Part shown: in pieces, positions 1 through 8,549 of the stretch | Position numbering within the stretch: position 1 is the first letter of the stretch | How the letters are laid out: every line of letters begins with the position of its first letter | Assembly: GCA_913774355.1 (NCBI GenBank) | Contig: CAJYGB010000013.1 | Span: 29,162-93,161 of the forward strand | Direction of reading: 5' to 3' | Length of the DNA: 64,000 bases | DNA from: an uncultured Chryseobacterium sp. | Lineage (GTDB): Bacteria > Bacteroidota > Bacteroidia > Flavobacteriales > Weeksellaceae | Program-made: the position numbers and the translations under genes | Notes under the pieces: model-generated | Told to the model about the DNA's origin: nothing | Databases searched by the model: none | What the model saw: the letters and a program-made list of their open reading frames with translations, nothing else

Positions 1-1
1 A

Positions 2-1207
2 GGATTAACCGCTAAAGAACAGGGAACCGTTAGTACGACGGCAAGTGGTAACCGGAAGAAAATTGAAGCGGTTTACATGACGCCTTACCAGTCGCATGTA
101 GCTCTTGAGCCGATCAACTGTATCGCATATTATCAAAAAGACAAAATTGAAATCTGGGGACCTATCCAGGCACCCGACTGGATTCAGAAAGATGTGGCCA
201 AAGCATTTGAGATGGATCCTAAAAATGTAACCGTCAACATGACGTTTCTGGGCGGCGGATTCGGAAGAAAGGCATTTACCGATTATCCCAATGAAGCGGT
301 AGCCATCTCCAAAAGGATCAACGCTCCGGTACAGGTGGTCTGGTCACGGGAAGACGATGCGACACAGGGACCTTTCAGGCCGGGTGTTTCTTATCGCGGA
401 GAAGGAATTATCGAAAACGGAAAAATTACCGATCTTAAGTTCAGGATGGTGGGGCAGAATATCAACCACTGGCAGAGCGGTAAAAAAGGAACTGCCAATC
501 CGAGTACAACGGAAGGCTTTATGGAACCGTATTTTAAGACCATCAAAAACATTAAATTTTCAGACATTCCTTTTGAGACGCCTGTTCCCGTATTGTGGTG
601 GAGGTCTGTTTATGCTTCTACCAACGGATTTGCCTATGAAAGTTTTATGGATGAAATGGCCCGCAGCATGGGCATGGATTCCTTGGAATTCAGAAGAAAA
701 TATATGGAGGATGAAAGGACTCATGTGCTTATTGACAAGCTGGCAGAACTCAGCCAATGGAAAATCGGTTCGGAACATTCAGGATACGGAGTGGCCATCA
801 CCGAATGTTTCAAAAGCACGGTCGGACAGGTCGTAAAAGTATCCAAACGCAAAGGCGGAGGAATCAAAATTGATAAGGTCTGGGCAGTAATCGACTGCGG
901 GTGGTACGTCAATCCTGATATCATCGAAGCGCAGGTAGAAGGATCCATCGTCATGGCGTTGGGGGCTACCATGCATGAACAGACCTTTACCGACGGAAAG
1001 GCGGATTTTGCAAACTACAATACGTATCCGTTGCCAAGAATTTACGATATCCCGCCGGTTGAAATACATATCATGGAAAATAAGGAAGATGCGGGAGGAG
1101 TAGGAGAACCGGGACTTCCGCCATTTGCCCCGGCGCTGGCCAATGCCATCTTCGACCTTACCGGAAAACGCATCAGAACCCTGCCGTTTGATCTGGCGAA
1201 ACTGTAA
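2..1207 (+). CDS. Molybdopterin-binding subunit of a molybdenum hydroxylase (IorB type), 5' end missing
   Basis: Large catalytic subunit of the xanthine dehydrogenase/aldehyde oxidase superfamily, closest in style to the isoquinoline 1-oxidoreductase beta subunit. The frame is open to the left edge, so the start and the N-terminal half lie outside; about 400 C-terminal residues are visible. Seen directly: a glycine-rich FLGGGFGRKA segment typical of molybdopterin binding and a C-terminal GGVGEPGLPP motif carrying the conserved active-site Glu. Family members hydroxylate N-heterocycles or aldehydes with a separate 2Fe-2S subunit, presumably encoded upstream. The Moco genes immediately downstream fit its cofactor need. 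The substrate cannot be told from sequence. Confidence 0.9.
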   Translation, partial: GLTAKEQGTVSTTASGNRKKIEAVYMTPYQSHVALEPINCIAYYQKDKIEIWGPIQAPDWIQKDVAKAFEMDPKNVTVNMTFLGGGFGRKAFTDYPNEAVAISKRINAPVQVVWSREDDATQGPFRPGVSYRGEGIIENGKITDLKFRMVGQNINHWQSGKKGTANPSTTEGFMEPYFKTIKNIKFSDIPFETPVPVLWWRSVYASTNGFAYESFMDEMARSMGMDSLEFRRKYMEDERTHVLIDKLAELSQWKIGSEHSGYGVAITECFKSTVGQVVKVSKRKGGGIKIDKVWAVIDCGWYVNPDIIEAQVEGSIVMALGATMHEQTFTDGKADFANYNTYPLPRIYDIPPVEIHIMENKEDAGGVGEPGLPPFAPALANAIFDLTGKRIRTLPFDLAKL

Positions 1208-1422
1208 AATATGTAAAGGGTGGATACAAGGGTGAATCTTTAAGCTTACATAAAAGCCGGTAAGGATCAGCGGAATGCTGATTTAGCGTGGTACATATTA
1301 AATTTTTCTGATTTAAATTTTACGCTTTTTTCAGAGAATATGAATGATTAGCTTAATTTTTGATACTTTGAGATAATCCGGAAAAATGGAGAAAAAATAA
1401 ACAGGATAATGCCGGATGAGGT

Positions 1423-2547
1423 ATGAAGGAAATCAATGATATCATAAAAGCTTACCGAAAAGCGAAAGCCGCAGGTAAGAAAACGGCTTTAGCGACAGTC
1501 GTGAAGGTGGAAGGTTCCTCATACAGGCAACCAGGAGCCCGGATGCTCATCACCGAAGACGGGGAGCTTACCGGGGCCATCAGCGGAGGGTGCCTGGAAG
1601 GAGATGCCCTGAAAAAAGCGCTGCTTGCCATTCATCAGGAGCAGAATAAGCTGATTACTTATGATACCAGCAATGATGAAGATTCGGATTTCGGCGTACA
1701 GTTAGGCTGCAACGGGATTGTGCATATTTTATTCGAATATATCAATTACGATCAGGGCCACCCGGTAGATCTTTTGATAAAAGCGGCGGAAGAACGCCGG
1801 GATTCAGTACTTACCTGTATTTTCTCATTAGAAAGAGGAACCCCTCAGATCGGCACGGTTCTTTTTTACAGTCAGTATGCCGCCTTTCCGGAAAGCCATC
1901 ATTTTGACCACTTAATTCAGGATGTAGAAAAAGTTTTGGAAAATCGTCTGTCTGCTGTTAAAAGCATTGTTCATGATAATATTCCCTTTGAGGCGTTAAT
2001 CGAATATCTTCCGCCTGCCGTATCCCTGGTGATTGCAGGGGCTGGAAATGATGTGAAGCCATTGGTTGAAATCGCATCTGTCATGGGCTGGGAAATGACG
2101 GTGGCAGAAGGCCGGGTAAGCCACGCCACGGAAAAAAGATTTCCTTTAGCGAAAACGGTAAAAGTGGTCAGTGCCGAAGATTTTTTAAACGAAATCGTTG
2201 TGGACGAACATACCTTTGTGGTATTAATGACACACAATTACCGGTACGACCTTACAGTCTTAAAAAATATGCTGAACCGTAACAACCGCTACATCGGTAT
2301 CCTTGGACCGAAATCAAAGCTCAACCGAATGCTCAGTGATCTTACAGAAGAAAGTGTTGAGGTTTCTGAAGAACAGATGCAGAGGATCTACGGTCCTGTC
2401 GGACTCGATATCGGAGCGGAAACTTCAGAAGAGATTGCCCTTTCCATCGTTGCTGAAATAAAAGCGGTGCTCGAAAATAAACAAGGAAACTCATTACGGT
2501 ATAAAAAAAATAAAATTCACCAAGCTATCAATGGTGATGCCCAATAA
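1423..2547 (+). CDS. XdhC/CoxI family molybdenum hydroxylase maturation factor
   Basis: A 374-residue XdhC-like protein. The N-terminal domain has VEGSSYRQPGARMLI and AISGGCLEGD, hallmarks of the family; the C-terminal part has a Rossmann-type VIAGAGNDVKPL motif. In characterised systems XdhC binds molybdenum cofactor, helps replace an oxo by a sulfido ligand together with a cysteine desulfurase, and inserts the cofactor into xanthine dehydrogenase-type apoenzymes. The setting agrees: an IorB-type subunit lies just upstream, moaA starts 3 bases after its stop, and a cysteine desulfurase sits at the far end of the cluster. It is probably the first gene of the Moco operon, after a 215-base spacer. 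Cytoplasmic; no signal peptide. Confidence 0.88.
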   Translation: MKEINDIIKAYRKAKAAGKKTALATVVKVEGSSYRQPGARMLITEDGELTGAISGGCLEGDALKKALLAIHQEQNKLITYDTSNDEDSDFGVQLGCNGIVHILFEYINYDQGHPVDLLIKAAEERRDSVLTCIFSLERGTPQIGTVLFYSQYAAFPESHHFDHLIQDVEKVLENRLSAVKSIVHDNIPFEALIEYLPPAVSLVIAGAGNDVKPLVEIASVMGWEMTVAEGRVSHATEKRFPLAKTVKVVSAEDFLNEIVVDEHTFVVLMTHNYRYDLTVLKNMLNRNNRYIGILGPKSKLNRMLSDLTEESVEVSEEQMQRIYGPVGLDIGAETSEEIALSIVAEIKAVLENKQGNSLRYKKNKIHQAINGDAQ

Positions 2548-2550
2548 AAT

Positions 2551-3531
2551 ATGATAACGGACACCTTCGGACGCATACACGACTATCTCAGGATTTCTCT
2601 CACCGACAACTGCAATCTTCGGTGCTTCTACTGCATGCCCGATGAGAAGTATGCCTTTGCTCCTGCGGCAAAGCTGATGCAGCCCGGTGAAATCGAAGCA
2701 ATTGCCAAGATTTTTGTGGCTGCAGGAGTTAAAAAAATCCGCCTGACCGGTGGAGAGCCGTTGGTACGGAAGGATGCACCACTGATTCTGGAAAAATTAG
2801 GGAAACTGGGCATCGAACTTGCCATTACCACCAATGGGATACGGGTGAAAGAATTACTGCCGCAGCTTTTGGCAGCGAATGTCAGCACCGTAAACATCAG
2901 CCTGGATACTTTGGACGCCGCTAAATTTCAGAAGATTACAAGACGGGATCTTTTTAATAAAGTAAAGGACAGTATTGCGGTTGTACTGGAAAATAATTTC
3001 AGGGTGAAAATCAATGTGGTTCTGATGAAAGACCTCAACGACGATGAAATCAACGATTTTGTTGAAATGACCAGACATCATAATGTAGAAGTACGGTTTA
3101 TTGAATTTATGCCGTTCAGCGGTAACCGTTGGACGAGCAACCAGGTCGTGACGCTGGAGGAAATTCTTCGTGAAATACAAACCAGGTACGATCTTATCAC
3201 ATTACCCCATGAACCACACGATACGGCCAAAAGATTTAAAATTCCGGGATTTACAGGCAATTTTGCGGTGATCAGTACGATGAGTGCACCTTTTTGTTCA
3301 TCCTGCAACAGGATCCGGTTAACGGCAGACGGCAAGCTTAAAAACTGCCTGTTTTCCAAAGGGGAAACCGATCTCCTGACAGCTTTACGAAACGGAGAAA
3401 ATATTATTCCTTTAATTGAAGCCACCATTCTGTCCAAAGCAAAAGCCTTAGGCGGACAGTTTGAGGGAATATTTCAGAACATTGATGCTGCCAAAATCGA
3501 AAACCGCAGTATGATAACCATCGGAGGATAA
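2551..3531 (+). CDS. moaA: GTP 3',8-cyclase MoaA (radical SAM)
   Basis: Catalyses the first step of molybdenum cofactor synthesis, converting GTP to 3',8-cH2GTP with S-adenosylmethionine. The radical SAM cluster motif CNLRCFYC puts cysteines at residues 21, 25 and 28. A second cluster site, CSSCNRIRLTADGKLKNC, lies near residues 256-273. The protein ends in Gly-Gly, the MoaA tail known to matter for activity. At 326 residues it has the family length. It is translationally packed with its neighbours: 3 bases after the XdhC-like gene, and its stop shares a base with the next start codon. Confidence 0.97.
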   Translation: MITDTFGRIHDYLRISLTDNCNLRCFYCMPDEKYAFAPAAKLMQPGEIEAIAKIFVAAGVKKIRLTGGEPLVRKDAPLILEKLGKLGIELAITTNGIRVKELLPQLLAANVSTVNISLDTLDAAKFQKITRRDLFNKVKDSIAVVLENNFRVKINVVLMKDLNDDEINDFVEMTRHHNVEVRFIEFMPFSGNRWTSNQVVTLEEILREIQTRYDLITLPHEPHDTAKRFKIPGFTGNFAVISTMSAPFCSSCNRIRLTADGKLKNCLFSKGETDLLTALRNGENIIPLIEATILSKAKALGGQFEGIFQNIDAAKIENRSMITIGG

Positions 3532-4115
3532 TGGAAAATACAACAGCAGTCATCATTCTCGCAGCAGGAAGCTCATCCAGATTGGGCGAACCCAAACAAG
3601 TATTGAATTATAAAGGCAAAACCCTGTTAAGGCATACCGCAGACGAAGCATTACTTATCACTGAAAAAGTAGTAGTGGTAACAGGAGAAGAAAATCCGCA
3701 GATTACGGAACAGATCACCGGTCTTCATCACGTTAGAAATGAAAACTGGTCAGAAGGCATGGCGTCTTCCCTCAAAGTGGGCTTAAAGGAAACTTTACAA
3801 CGTTTTCCGGAAACGGAACAGCTTATTTTTACTGTCTGTGATCAGCCTTTTATCACCTCTTCTGTTTTTAAAGCTTTAATTGAGAAAAAAAATACTTCAC
3901 CGAAAGGAATTATAGCATCGGCTTATGCAGAAACGTTAGGCGTTCCGGTGCTTTTCAGCAGTTCGTATATACAGGAATTATTAACCCTGAAAGGCCAGGA
4001 AGGAGCCCGGAAGCTGATTCTGCACTACCTAGATGATACGGATTCCATACCTTTTGAGCAGGGCCGGTGGGATATTGATACCCCGGAAGACTATAAAAAA
4101 TTAATCAACTCATGA
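3531..4115 (+). CDS. MocA-like molybdenum cofactor nucleotidyltransferase
   Basis: A 194-residue MobA/MocA-type NTP transferase. The N-terminal signature AAGSSSRLGEPKQVL (about residues 11-25) binds the nucleotide, and the metal-binding segment TVCDQPF is near residue 103. Enzymes of this type attach CMP (MocA) or GMP (MobA) to Mo-molybdopterin; xanthine dehydrogenase family enzymes such as PaoABC often use the cytosine dinucleotide form. Because this operon sits between two molybdenum hydroxylases, a CTP-using MocA role is the better guess, but specificity is inferred. The start overlaps the moaA stop by one base and the end overlaps moeA by four. Confidence 0.85.
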   Translation: MENTTAVIILAAGSSSRLGEPKQVLNYKGKTLLRHTADEALLITEKVVVVTGEENPQITEQITGLHHVRNENWSEGMASSLKVGLKETLQRFPETEQLIFTVCDQPFITSSVFKALIEKKNTSPKGIIASAYAETLGVPVLFSSSYIQELLTLKGQEGARKLILHYLDDTDSIPFEQGRWDIDTPEDYKKLINS

Positions 4116-5290
4116 TTTCAGTTACAGAAGCAAAAAATATCATTCTTAATAATCTACCGGAACGGACAACAACAGTATTGCCACTTTATCAAGCAGCAGG
4201 CCTGGTTGCTTCTTCCGAGGTAATTGCTAGTACCGATATTCCCGGTTTTTCACAGTCTTCTATGGACGGATATGCTTTAAGATTTGAAGATAAGGACCAA
4301 TCTTTAGAGATCAGCGGTGAAATGGCTGCCGGAACAACGGCGTCTTTATATATAAAAAATGGACAGGTTTCCCGGATTTTTACCGGAGCACCGTTACCGG
4401 AAGGTGCCGATACTGTAGTCATGCAGGAAAAAGTAACGGTAAATAGTAATCAATTGAATATCAGTGATGAAAATCTGATCCGCGGGCTCAATGTACGTCC
4501 AAAAGGATCGGAAGTTAAAAAAGGCGAGGTTGCCATGGGTAAGGATACTTTACTCACTCCGGCAGCCATCGGATTTCTGGCCGGAATAGGGAAGGATCAG
4601 GTTGAGGTGTATCGTCCACCGGTAGTCGCGATCATCTTAACAGGAAACGAACTTCAGAATCCGGGGAACGAACTGGCTTTCGGACAGGTTTATGAAGCAA
4701 ATTCCTATCAGCTTAGAGCAGCACTGGAAAAAACGGGGGTTAAAGAAATTCATATTTTCAGGGCTGAAGATGATCCCGAAATGCTACAGCAGATTCTGGA
4801 ACAGGCTTTGGCAATAAGTGATGTGGTTCTGCTTAACGGAGGCGTGAGCGTCGGCGATTACGATTTCGTAACCCGTGCTGCAGAACAATGCGGAATCGAA
4901 GAAAAATTCCATAAAATAAAACAGAAGCCCGGAAAACCCTTGTTCTTCGGAAACAAAGGAGAAAAGCTTGTGTTCGGACTGCCGGGAAATCCCTCTTCGT
5001 CACTGACCTGTTTTTACGAATATGTTCTGCCGGCCGTTGAGCAGCTTTCAGGATTAAAAAATTCAATACAGCAACTCCGTGCAGTGGCAACCCATGATTA
5101 CACAAAACCTACCGGACTGACGCATTTTCTCAAGGCTTTTTATGAAGAAGGCAAAGTAACGCCGCTTCACGCCCAGGAATCGTACAGGCTGCATTCTTTC
5201 GCCCATGCCAATTGTTTTCTGGTACTGCCTGAAGAATCAACAGGATGTAAGAAAGATGATTCCGTAGAAATCCGTTTGTTGCCCGTATAA
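4112..5290 (+). CDS. moeA: Molybdopterin molybdotransferase MoeA
   Basis: Inserts molybdate into adenylylated molybdopterin. The 392 residues contain the expected motifs in order: SSMDGYALR near residue 50, IFTGAPLPEGADTVVMQE near residue 90, NGGVSVGDYDFV near 245, GKPLFFG and GLPGNPSSS near 285-300, then a C-terminal beta domain. The ATGA overlap with the preceding gene indicates coupled translation. No fusion to MogA is present; the MoaB-like domain is encoded separately in the moaC fusion downstream. Confidence 0.96.
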   Translation: MISVTEAKNIILNNLPERTTTVLPLYQAAGLVASSEVIASTDIPGFSQSSMDGYALRFEDKDQSLEISGEMAAGTTASLYIKNGQVSRIFTGAPLPEGADTVVMQEKVTVNSNQLNISDENLIRGLNVRPKGSEVKKGEVAMGKDTLLTPAAIGFLAGIGKDQVEVYRPPVVAIILTGNELQNPGNELAFGQVYEANSYQLRAALEKTGVKEIHIFRAEDDPEMLQQILEQALAISDVVLLNGGVSVGDYDFVTRAAEQCGIEEKFHKIKQKPGKPLFFGNKGEKLVFGLPGNPSSSLTCFYEYVLPAVEQLSGLKNSIQQLRAVATHDYTKPTGLTHFLKAFYEEGKVTPLHAQESYRLHSFAHANCFLVLPEESTGCKKDDSVEIRLLPV

Positions 5291-5311
5291 TTTACATTTA
5301 AAAAAGAATTA

Positions 5312-6046
5312 ATGAGTATAGAACTGTTTTATGCAATCCTTTTTATCGTCGCATTTTTCTACGCAGCGGTCGGCCACGGCGGAGCAAGCGGTTATCTCGC
5401 GCTCATGGCGCTGTATGGGGTGGCCCCCGAAGAAATGAAACCCACGGCTCTGGTCCTGAACCTGTTTGTATCACTTACGTCGTTCATCCAATATTACCGG
5501 GGCGGATATTTTTCGAAAAAATTGTTTATACCCATTGCCGCTGCTTCCATACCGCTTGCTTTTATCGGCGGAATGATGACGGTGGAAGAAAATATTTATA
5601 AACGTATTCTGGGCGTTCTTCTGCTGTTCCCGGTCATCCGGTTTTTCTTTTTCAGGAATACGGAGGATCATGAACTGAAGGATCAGGATATTGCAGTAGC
5701 AGTAGTTACCGGAGGTATTGTCGGGTTATTATCCGGGATGATCGGTATTGGGGGCGGAATCATTCTTTCCCCGATTTTGCTGTTGCTTAAATGGACCAAC
5801 CAGAAACAGACGGCAGCCATCAGCGCGGCATTTATATTCGTGAACTCGCTTTCCGGACTGGGTGGAATGCTCACACAGGGGATCAAATTTACCGACAATA
5901 TGGTCATGTATGTGATTGTTGCCTTTACAGGAGGACTTTTAGGTGCTTACCTGGGATCGAAAAAATTCAATCAGAATGTCTTAAAATATGTGCTGGCAAC
6001 CGTTTTACTGATGGCCTCTTATAAACTCTTATTTACAAAAGCTTAA
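5312..6046 (+). CDS. TauE/SafE family membrane transporter
   Basis: A 244-residue integral membrane protein with about seven or eight hydrophobic segments and the two internally similar, glycine-rich motifs of the family (AVGHGGASGYLALMAL near residue 20 and GMIGIGGGIILSPILLLL near residue 141). TauE/SafE proteins move sulfite, sulfonates or other small anions across the cytoplasmic membrane. Its place inside a Moco operon, 21 bases after moeA and 2 bases before the next gene, suggests a link to sulfur or oxyanion traffic for cofactor making. No modABC molybdate importer is visible in the window, so molybdate uptake is a conceivable but unproven role. Confidence 0.85.
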   Translation: MSIELFYAILFIVAFFYAAVGHGGASGYLALMALYGVAPEEMKPTALVLNLFVSLTSFIQYYRGGYFSKKLFIPIAAASIPLAFIGGMMTVEENIYKRILGVLLLFPVIRFFFFRNTEDHELKDQDIAVAVVTGGIVGLLSGMIGIGGGIILSPILLLLKWTNQKQTAAISAAFIFVNSLSGLGGMLTQGIKFTDNMVMYVIVAFTGGLLGAYLGSKKFNQNVLKYVLATVLLMASYKLLFTKA

Positions 6047-6048
6047 AC

Positions 6049-6543
6049 ATGAAATATTTCGCAACTATATTCGTATTTTTCACCGTATTCCTGCAGGCAC
6101 AGAAAAGCTCTGTTAGAATTAAAGGGGCGATCAGCAATCCGGTAACCGTTACCTACGAAGATCTGAAAAAATATACGGAGCATGAAGTAAAAAGCATCGA
6201 TATCCTGAACCATAAAATGGAATTTAAGAAAAACCTTAAAAATCTGAAAGGCGTTTTGCTAAAGGATGTTTTAAGTCAAGTGACCTTCAATTCCCCTTCA
6301 CCAAAGGAGCTCAGCACTTTCTATATGGTGTGTACGGCAGATGACGGTTACAAAGTGGTCTATTCCTGGAACGAGGTCTTCAACACGGAAGCCGGTGATC
6401 GCATTATGCTGGTAACAGGCGAGAACGGAATCCCGACTTCCGGTACAAGAGACGGGATTACTTTAATTACACCGGGAGACCGCGCTACAGGAAGAAGGTA
6501 TGTTAAAAATATTTCCGAAATTACTATAAAAAAAGTGGATTGA
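6049..6543 (+). CDS. Small secreted molybdopterin-binding-fold protein (sulfite oxidase-like domain)
   Basis: A 164-residue protein with a signal peptide (hydrophobic residues 4-15, cleavage near FLQAQ). The rest resembles a stand-alone oxidoreductase molybdopterin-binding domain (SUOX fold): RIKGAISNPVTVTYEDLKKY at the start, a middle segment MVCTADDGYKVVYSWNEV, and a basic C-terminal stretch PGDRATGRRYVKNI typical of these short versions. It is far shorter than catalytic sulfite oxidases or MsrP and carries no dimerisation or heme domain. Its position 2 bases after the transporter gene and 1 base before moaD ties its expression to cofactor synthesis. A periplasmic Moco-binding or accessory role is inference. 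Confidence 0.75.
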   Translation: MKYFATIFVFFTVFLQAQKSSVRIKGAISNPVTVTYEDLKKYTEHEVKSIDILNHKMEFKKNLKNLKGVLLKDVLSQVTFNSPSPKELSTFYMVCTADDGYKVVYSWNEVFNTEAGDRIMLVTGENGIPTSGTRDGITLITPGDRATGRRYVKNISEITIKKVD

Positions 6544-6544
6544 T

Positions 6545-6772
6545 ATGGAAGTAAAAGTAATATCCTTCGGGAAGATCGCCGAGATTACAGGGAAAGAGTT
6601 TTCTGTCTCCGCATCCAATACCGAAGCATTAAAAAAACAGCTGTCTGGGCTTTTTCCGCAGCTTGCTGATATGAAATATGCCGTTGCAGTCAATAAAAAA
6701 ATAACTGAAGAAAATACGGTACTTAACAATAATGATACGGTGGCCCTGATGCCGCCTTATTCCGGAGGGTAA
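6545..6772 (+). CDS. moaD: Molybdopterin synthase small subunit MoaD
   Basis: A 75-residue ubiquitin-like sulfur carrier ending in PPYSGG. The terminal Gly-Gly is adenylylated by MoeB, thiocarboxylated and then donates sulfur to precursor Z in complex with MoaE. It is one base from the genes on both sides and lies directly before its activating enzyme, exactly as the pathway would suggest. The size and beta-grasp pattern fit the MoaD/ThiS family; the moaE gene nearby makes MoaD rather than ThiS the right call. Confidence 0.93.
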   Translation: MEVKVISFGKIAEITGKEFSVSASNTEALKKQLSGLFPQLADMKYAVAVNKKITEENTVLNNNDTVALMPPYSGG

Positions 6773-6773
6773 T

Positions 6774-7892
6774 ATGGAGCAGCCGAACGACAGGTATTCC
6801 CGGCATTTCAGCCTTTCGGGGTTCGGAAAAGCGGGACAGGAAAAACTTTTGAAGGCAAAGGTCCTCGTGATCGGTGCCGGCGGATTGGGCTGCCCTGTTC
6901 TGCAGTATCTTGCAGCAGCAGGTGTAGGAACCATCGGGATTGCGGATCATGACAGGATTTCGCTGAGCAACCTGCAAAGACAGACCCTCTATACAACAGC
7001 CGAAACAGCAAAACCGAAAGCGATAACGGCAGCAGCAAAACTTGCCGCTTTAAATCCCGAAATTACCATTACGGCGTATACCGAAGAAGTTACCACCTCA
7101 AATGTCTGGCATCTGATTTCAGGATATGACCTGGTGGTGGATGCTACGGATAATTTTGCCACGAGATATCTGATCGGTGATGCCTGCTATCTCTTGCGAA
7201 AGCCCTTGGTTTTCGGAGCGGTCTCTCAGTATGAAGGACAGGTGGCGGTGTTCGGACTTAATGACCGGGGACAGTATATCAGTTACCGCGATCTCTTTCC
7301 TGAACCTCCGTCTCCCGGTGAAGTCCCGGACTGTAATGTCGCGGGCGTATTGGGTGTACTTCCTGGGATGATCGGGATGATGCAGGCCAATGAAGTCATC
7401 AAGCTGATTACCGGAATTGGCGAAAGTTTAACTGGTCGTCTCCTGATGTTCAGCATGCTCACGTATGAAACAATGATTCTTGAACTATCCAAAACTAAAG
7501 ATTCCGAAAAGCTGATGCCGAAAAACAGGGAAGAACTTGAAAAAACAGATTACCAATGGCTTTGCGGATGGTCTCATCCTGAAATCCAGGCTTTAGATCC
7601 TGAAGATTTTTTAAACAAAATAAAGAATGGTAAAATTACTGCCATCGATGTAAGGGAAAAAGAGGAGCTCCCTGTAGCTGCTTTTACCCATCTCTATATT
7701 CCTTTATCGCGGCTGGAAGAATCCATTAACGAAATCCCGGAAACGGAAATAGCCTTTTTCTGTCAGGGCGGAAATCGGAGCCTTAAAGCTGCGGAAATTT
7801 TTATTCGCCTTAGAAAGGCATCACCGAAACCCAGTCATCTTAAAGGCGGAATACTGGCTTTAATACAGAAAAAAAATGAACGGAGAGATTAA
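6774..7892 (+). CDS. moeB: MoeB-type MoaD-activating enzyme with C-terminal rhodanese domain
   Basis: An E1-like enzyme that adenylylates the MoaD C terminus; 372 residues. Residues 1-245 form the ThiF/MoeB domain with the ATP-binding loop GAGGLGCPVLQYL (35-47), a DATDNFATR motif (123-131) and the catalytic-type Cys187 in DCNVAGVLGVLPG. Residues about 275-372 form a rhodanese domain with active-site loop CQGGNRS starting at Cys330, so the protein could carry the sulfur it transfers. Odd: the structural zinc cysteines of typical MoeB are missing. The first CxxC is replaced by SYRD (170-173), and no second CxxC is present before the rhodanese part. The gene overlaps moaE by 17 bases. Confidence 0.92.
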   Translation: MEQPNDRYSRHFSLSGFGKAGQEKLLKAKVLVIGAGGLGCPVLQYLAAAGVGTIGIADHDRISLSNLQRQTLYTTAETAKPKAITAAAKLAALNPEITITAYTEEVTTSNVWHLISGYDLVVDATDNFATRYLIGDACYLLRKPLVFGAVSQYEGQVAVFGLNDRGQYISYRDLFPEPPSPGEVPDCNVAGVLGVLPGMIGMMQANEVIKLITGIGESLTGRLLMFSMLTYETMILELSKTKDSEKLMPKNREELEKTDYQWLCGWSHPEIQALDPEDFLNKIKNGKITAIDVREKEELPVAAFTHLYIPLSRLEESINEIPETEIAFFCQGGNRSLKAAEIFIRLRKASPKPSHLKGGILALIQKKNERRD

Positions 7893-8316
7893 AAACATAT
7901 TTAGACAAGGAGCTATTGACCCATTATTCATTTCTGAAAGCATAGCAAAACACTCCGCGAAAAAAGAGATCGGTGCGCACAGCATTTTTCTGGGCCAGAT
8001 CCGGGAAGATGTGGTCGGCGGAAAACCCGTAGCAGCGATTGAATATACGGCCTATGAAGAAATGGCACTGGAAAAGATGCACCAGATACGTGAGGAGATT
8101 TTCACCAAATATAATCTTACCTGCATGCATATCTACCACAGCCTGGGTATGATACAGACAGGAGAGATTTGCCTGTTCGTATTCACATCGTCAAAGCACA
8201 GAGTTGCTGCCATGGAAAGCTGCAATGAACTCGTGGAGCGCATCAAAAAAGAGCTTCCGATCTGGGGCCGGGAAATTTTTGGAGACGATTCCCATCAATG
8301 GAAAATCAATCGATAA
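7876..8316 (+). CDS. moaE: Molybdopterin synthase catalytic subunit MoaE
   Basis: Large subunit of molybdopterin synthase, which converts precursor Z to molybdopterin using thiocarboxylated MoaD. The 146 residues show the family pattern: HSIFLGQIREDVVGG near residue 33, an internal SSKHRVAAMESCNELVERIK helix and a C-terminal PIWGREIF. The ATG at 7876 lies inside the end of moeB (17-base overlap), indicating translational coupling. The Lys that follows the conserved Trp in the Escherichia coli protein is Gly here; the other catalytic-region Lys residues remain. Last gene of the packed Moco operon; a hairpin follows about 55 bases downstream. Confidence 0.94.
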   Translation: MNGEIKNIFRQGAIDPLFISESIAKHSAKKEIGAHSIFLGQIREDVVGGKPVAAIEYTAYEEMALEKMHQIREEIFTKYNLTCMHIYHSLGMIQTGEICLFVFTSSKHRVAAMESCNELVERIKKELPIWGREIFGDDSHQWKINR

Positions 8317-8370
8317 ATAGTTGAATGAATTCATGTCAGTTTGATAAAAAGTATTATGAATGTCAATAGG

Positions 8371-8391
8371 GATGGGCTTTAGCCCGTCTTT
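8371..8391 (+). terminator. Putative terminator after moaE
   Basis: Seven-base stem GATGGGC/GCCCGTC with one T-G pair around a TTTA loop, followed by only a short T run. It sits 55 bases after the moaE stop and 159 bases before moaCB, so it probably marks the end of the first Moco transcript. A second small hairpin (GGAGA/TCTCC, 8480-8494) lies between it and moaCB. Confidence 0.5.
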
Positions 8392-8549
8392 AAAAAAGAA
8401 TAAATCTCTGTGGCTTATTATAGAGTCAACATTAAAACAGGATCAGATTACCAAACAACATCAATTGCAAATGATTGCATGGAGAATTAATCTCCGACAT
8501 TTACGGATTAGCCTCTGAACTTTGAACCAAAAACTTTTAAACTTCTAAA

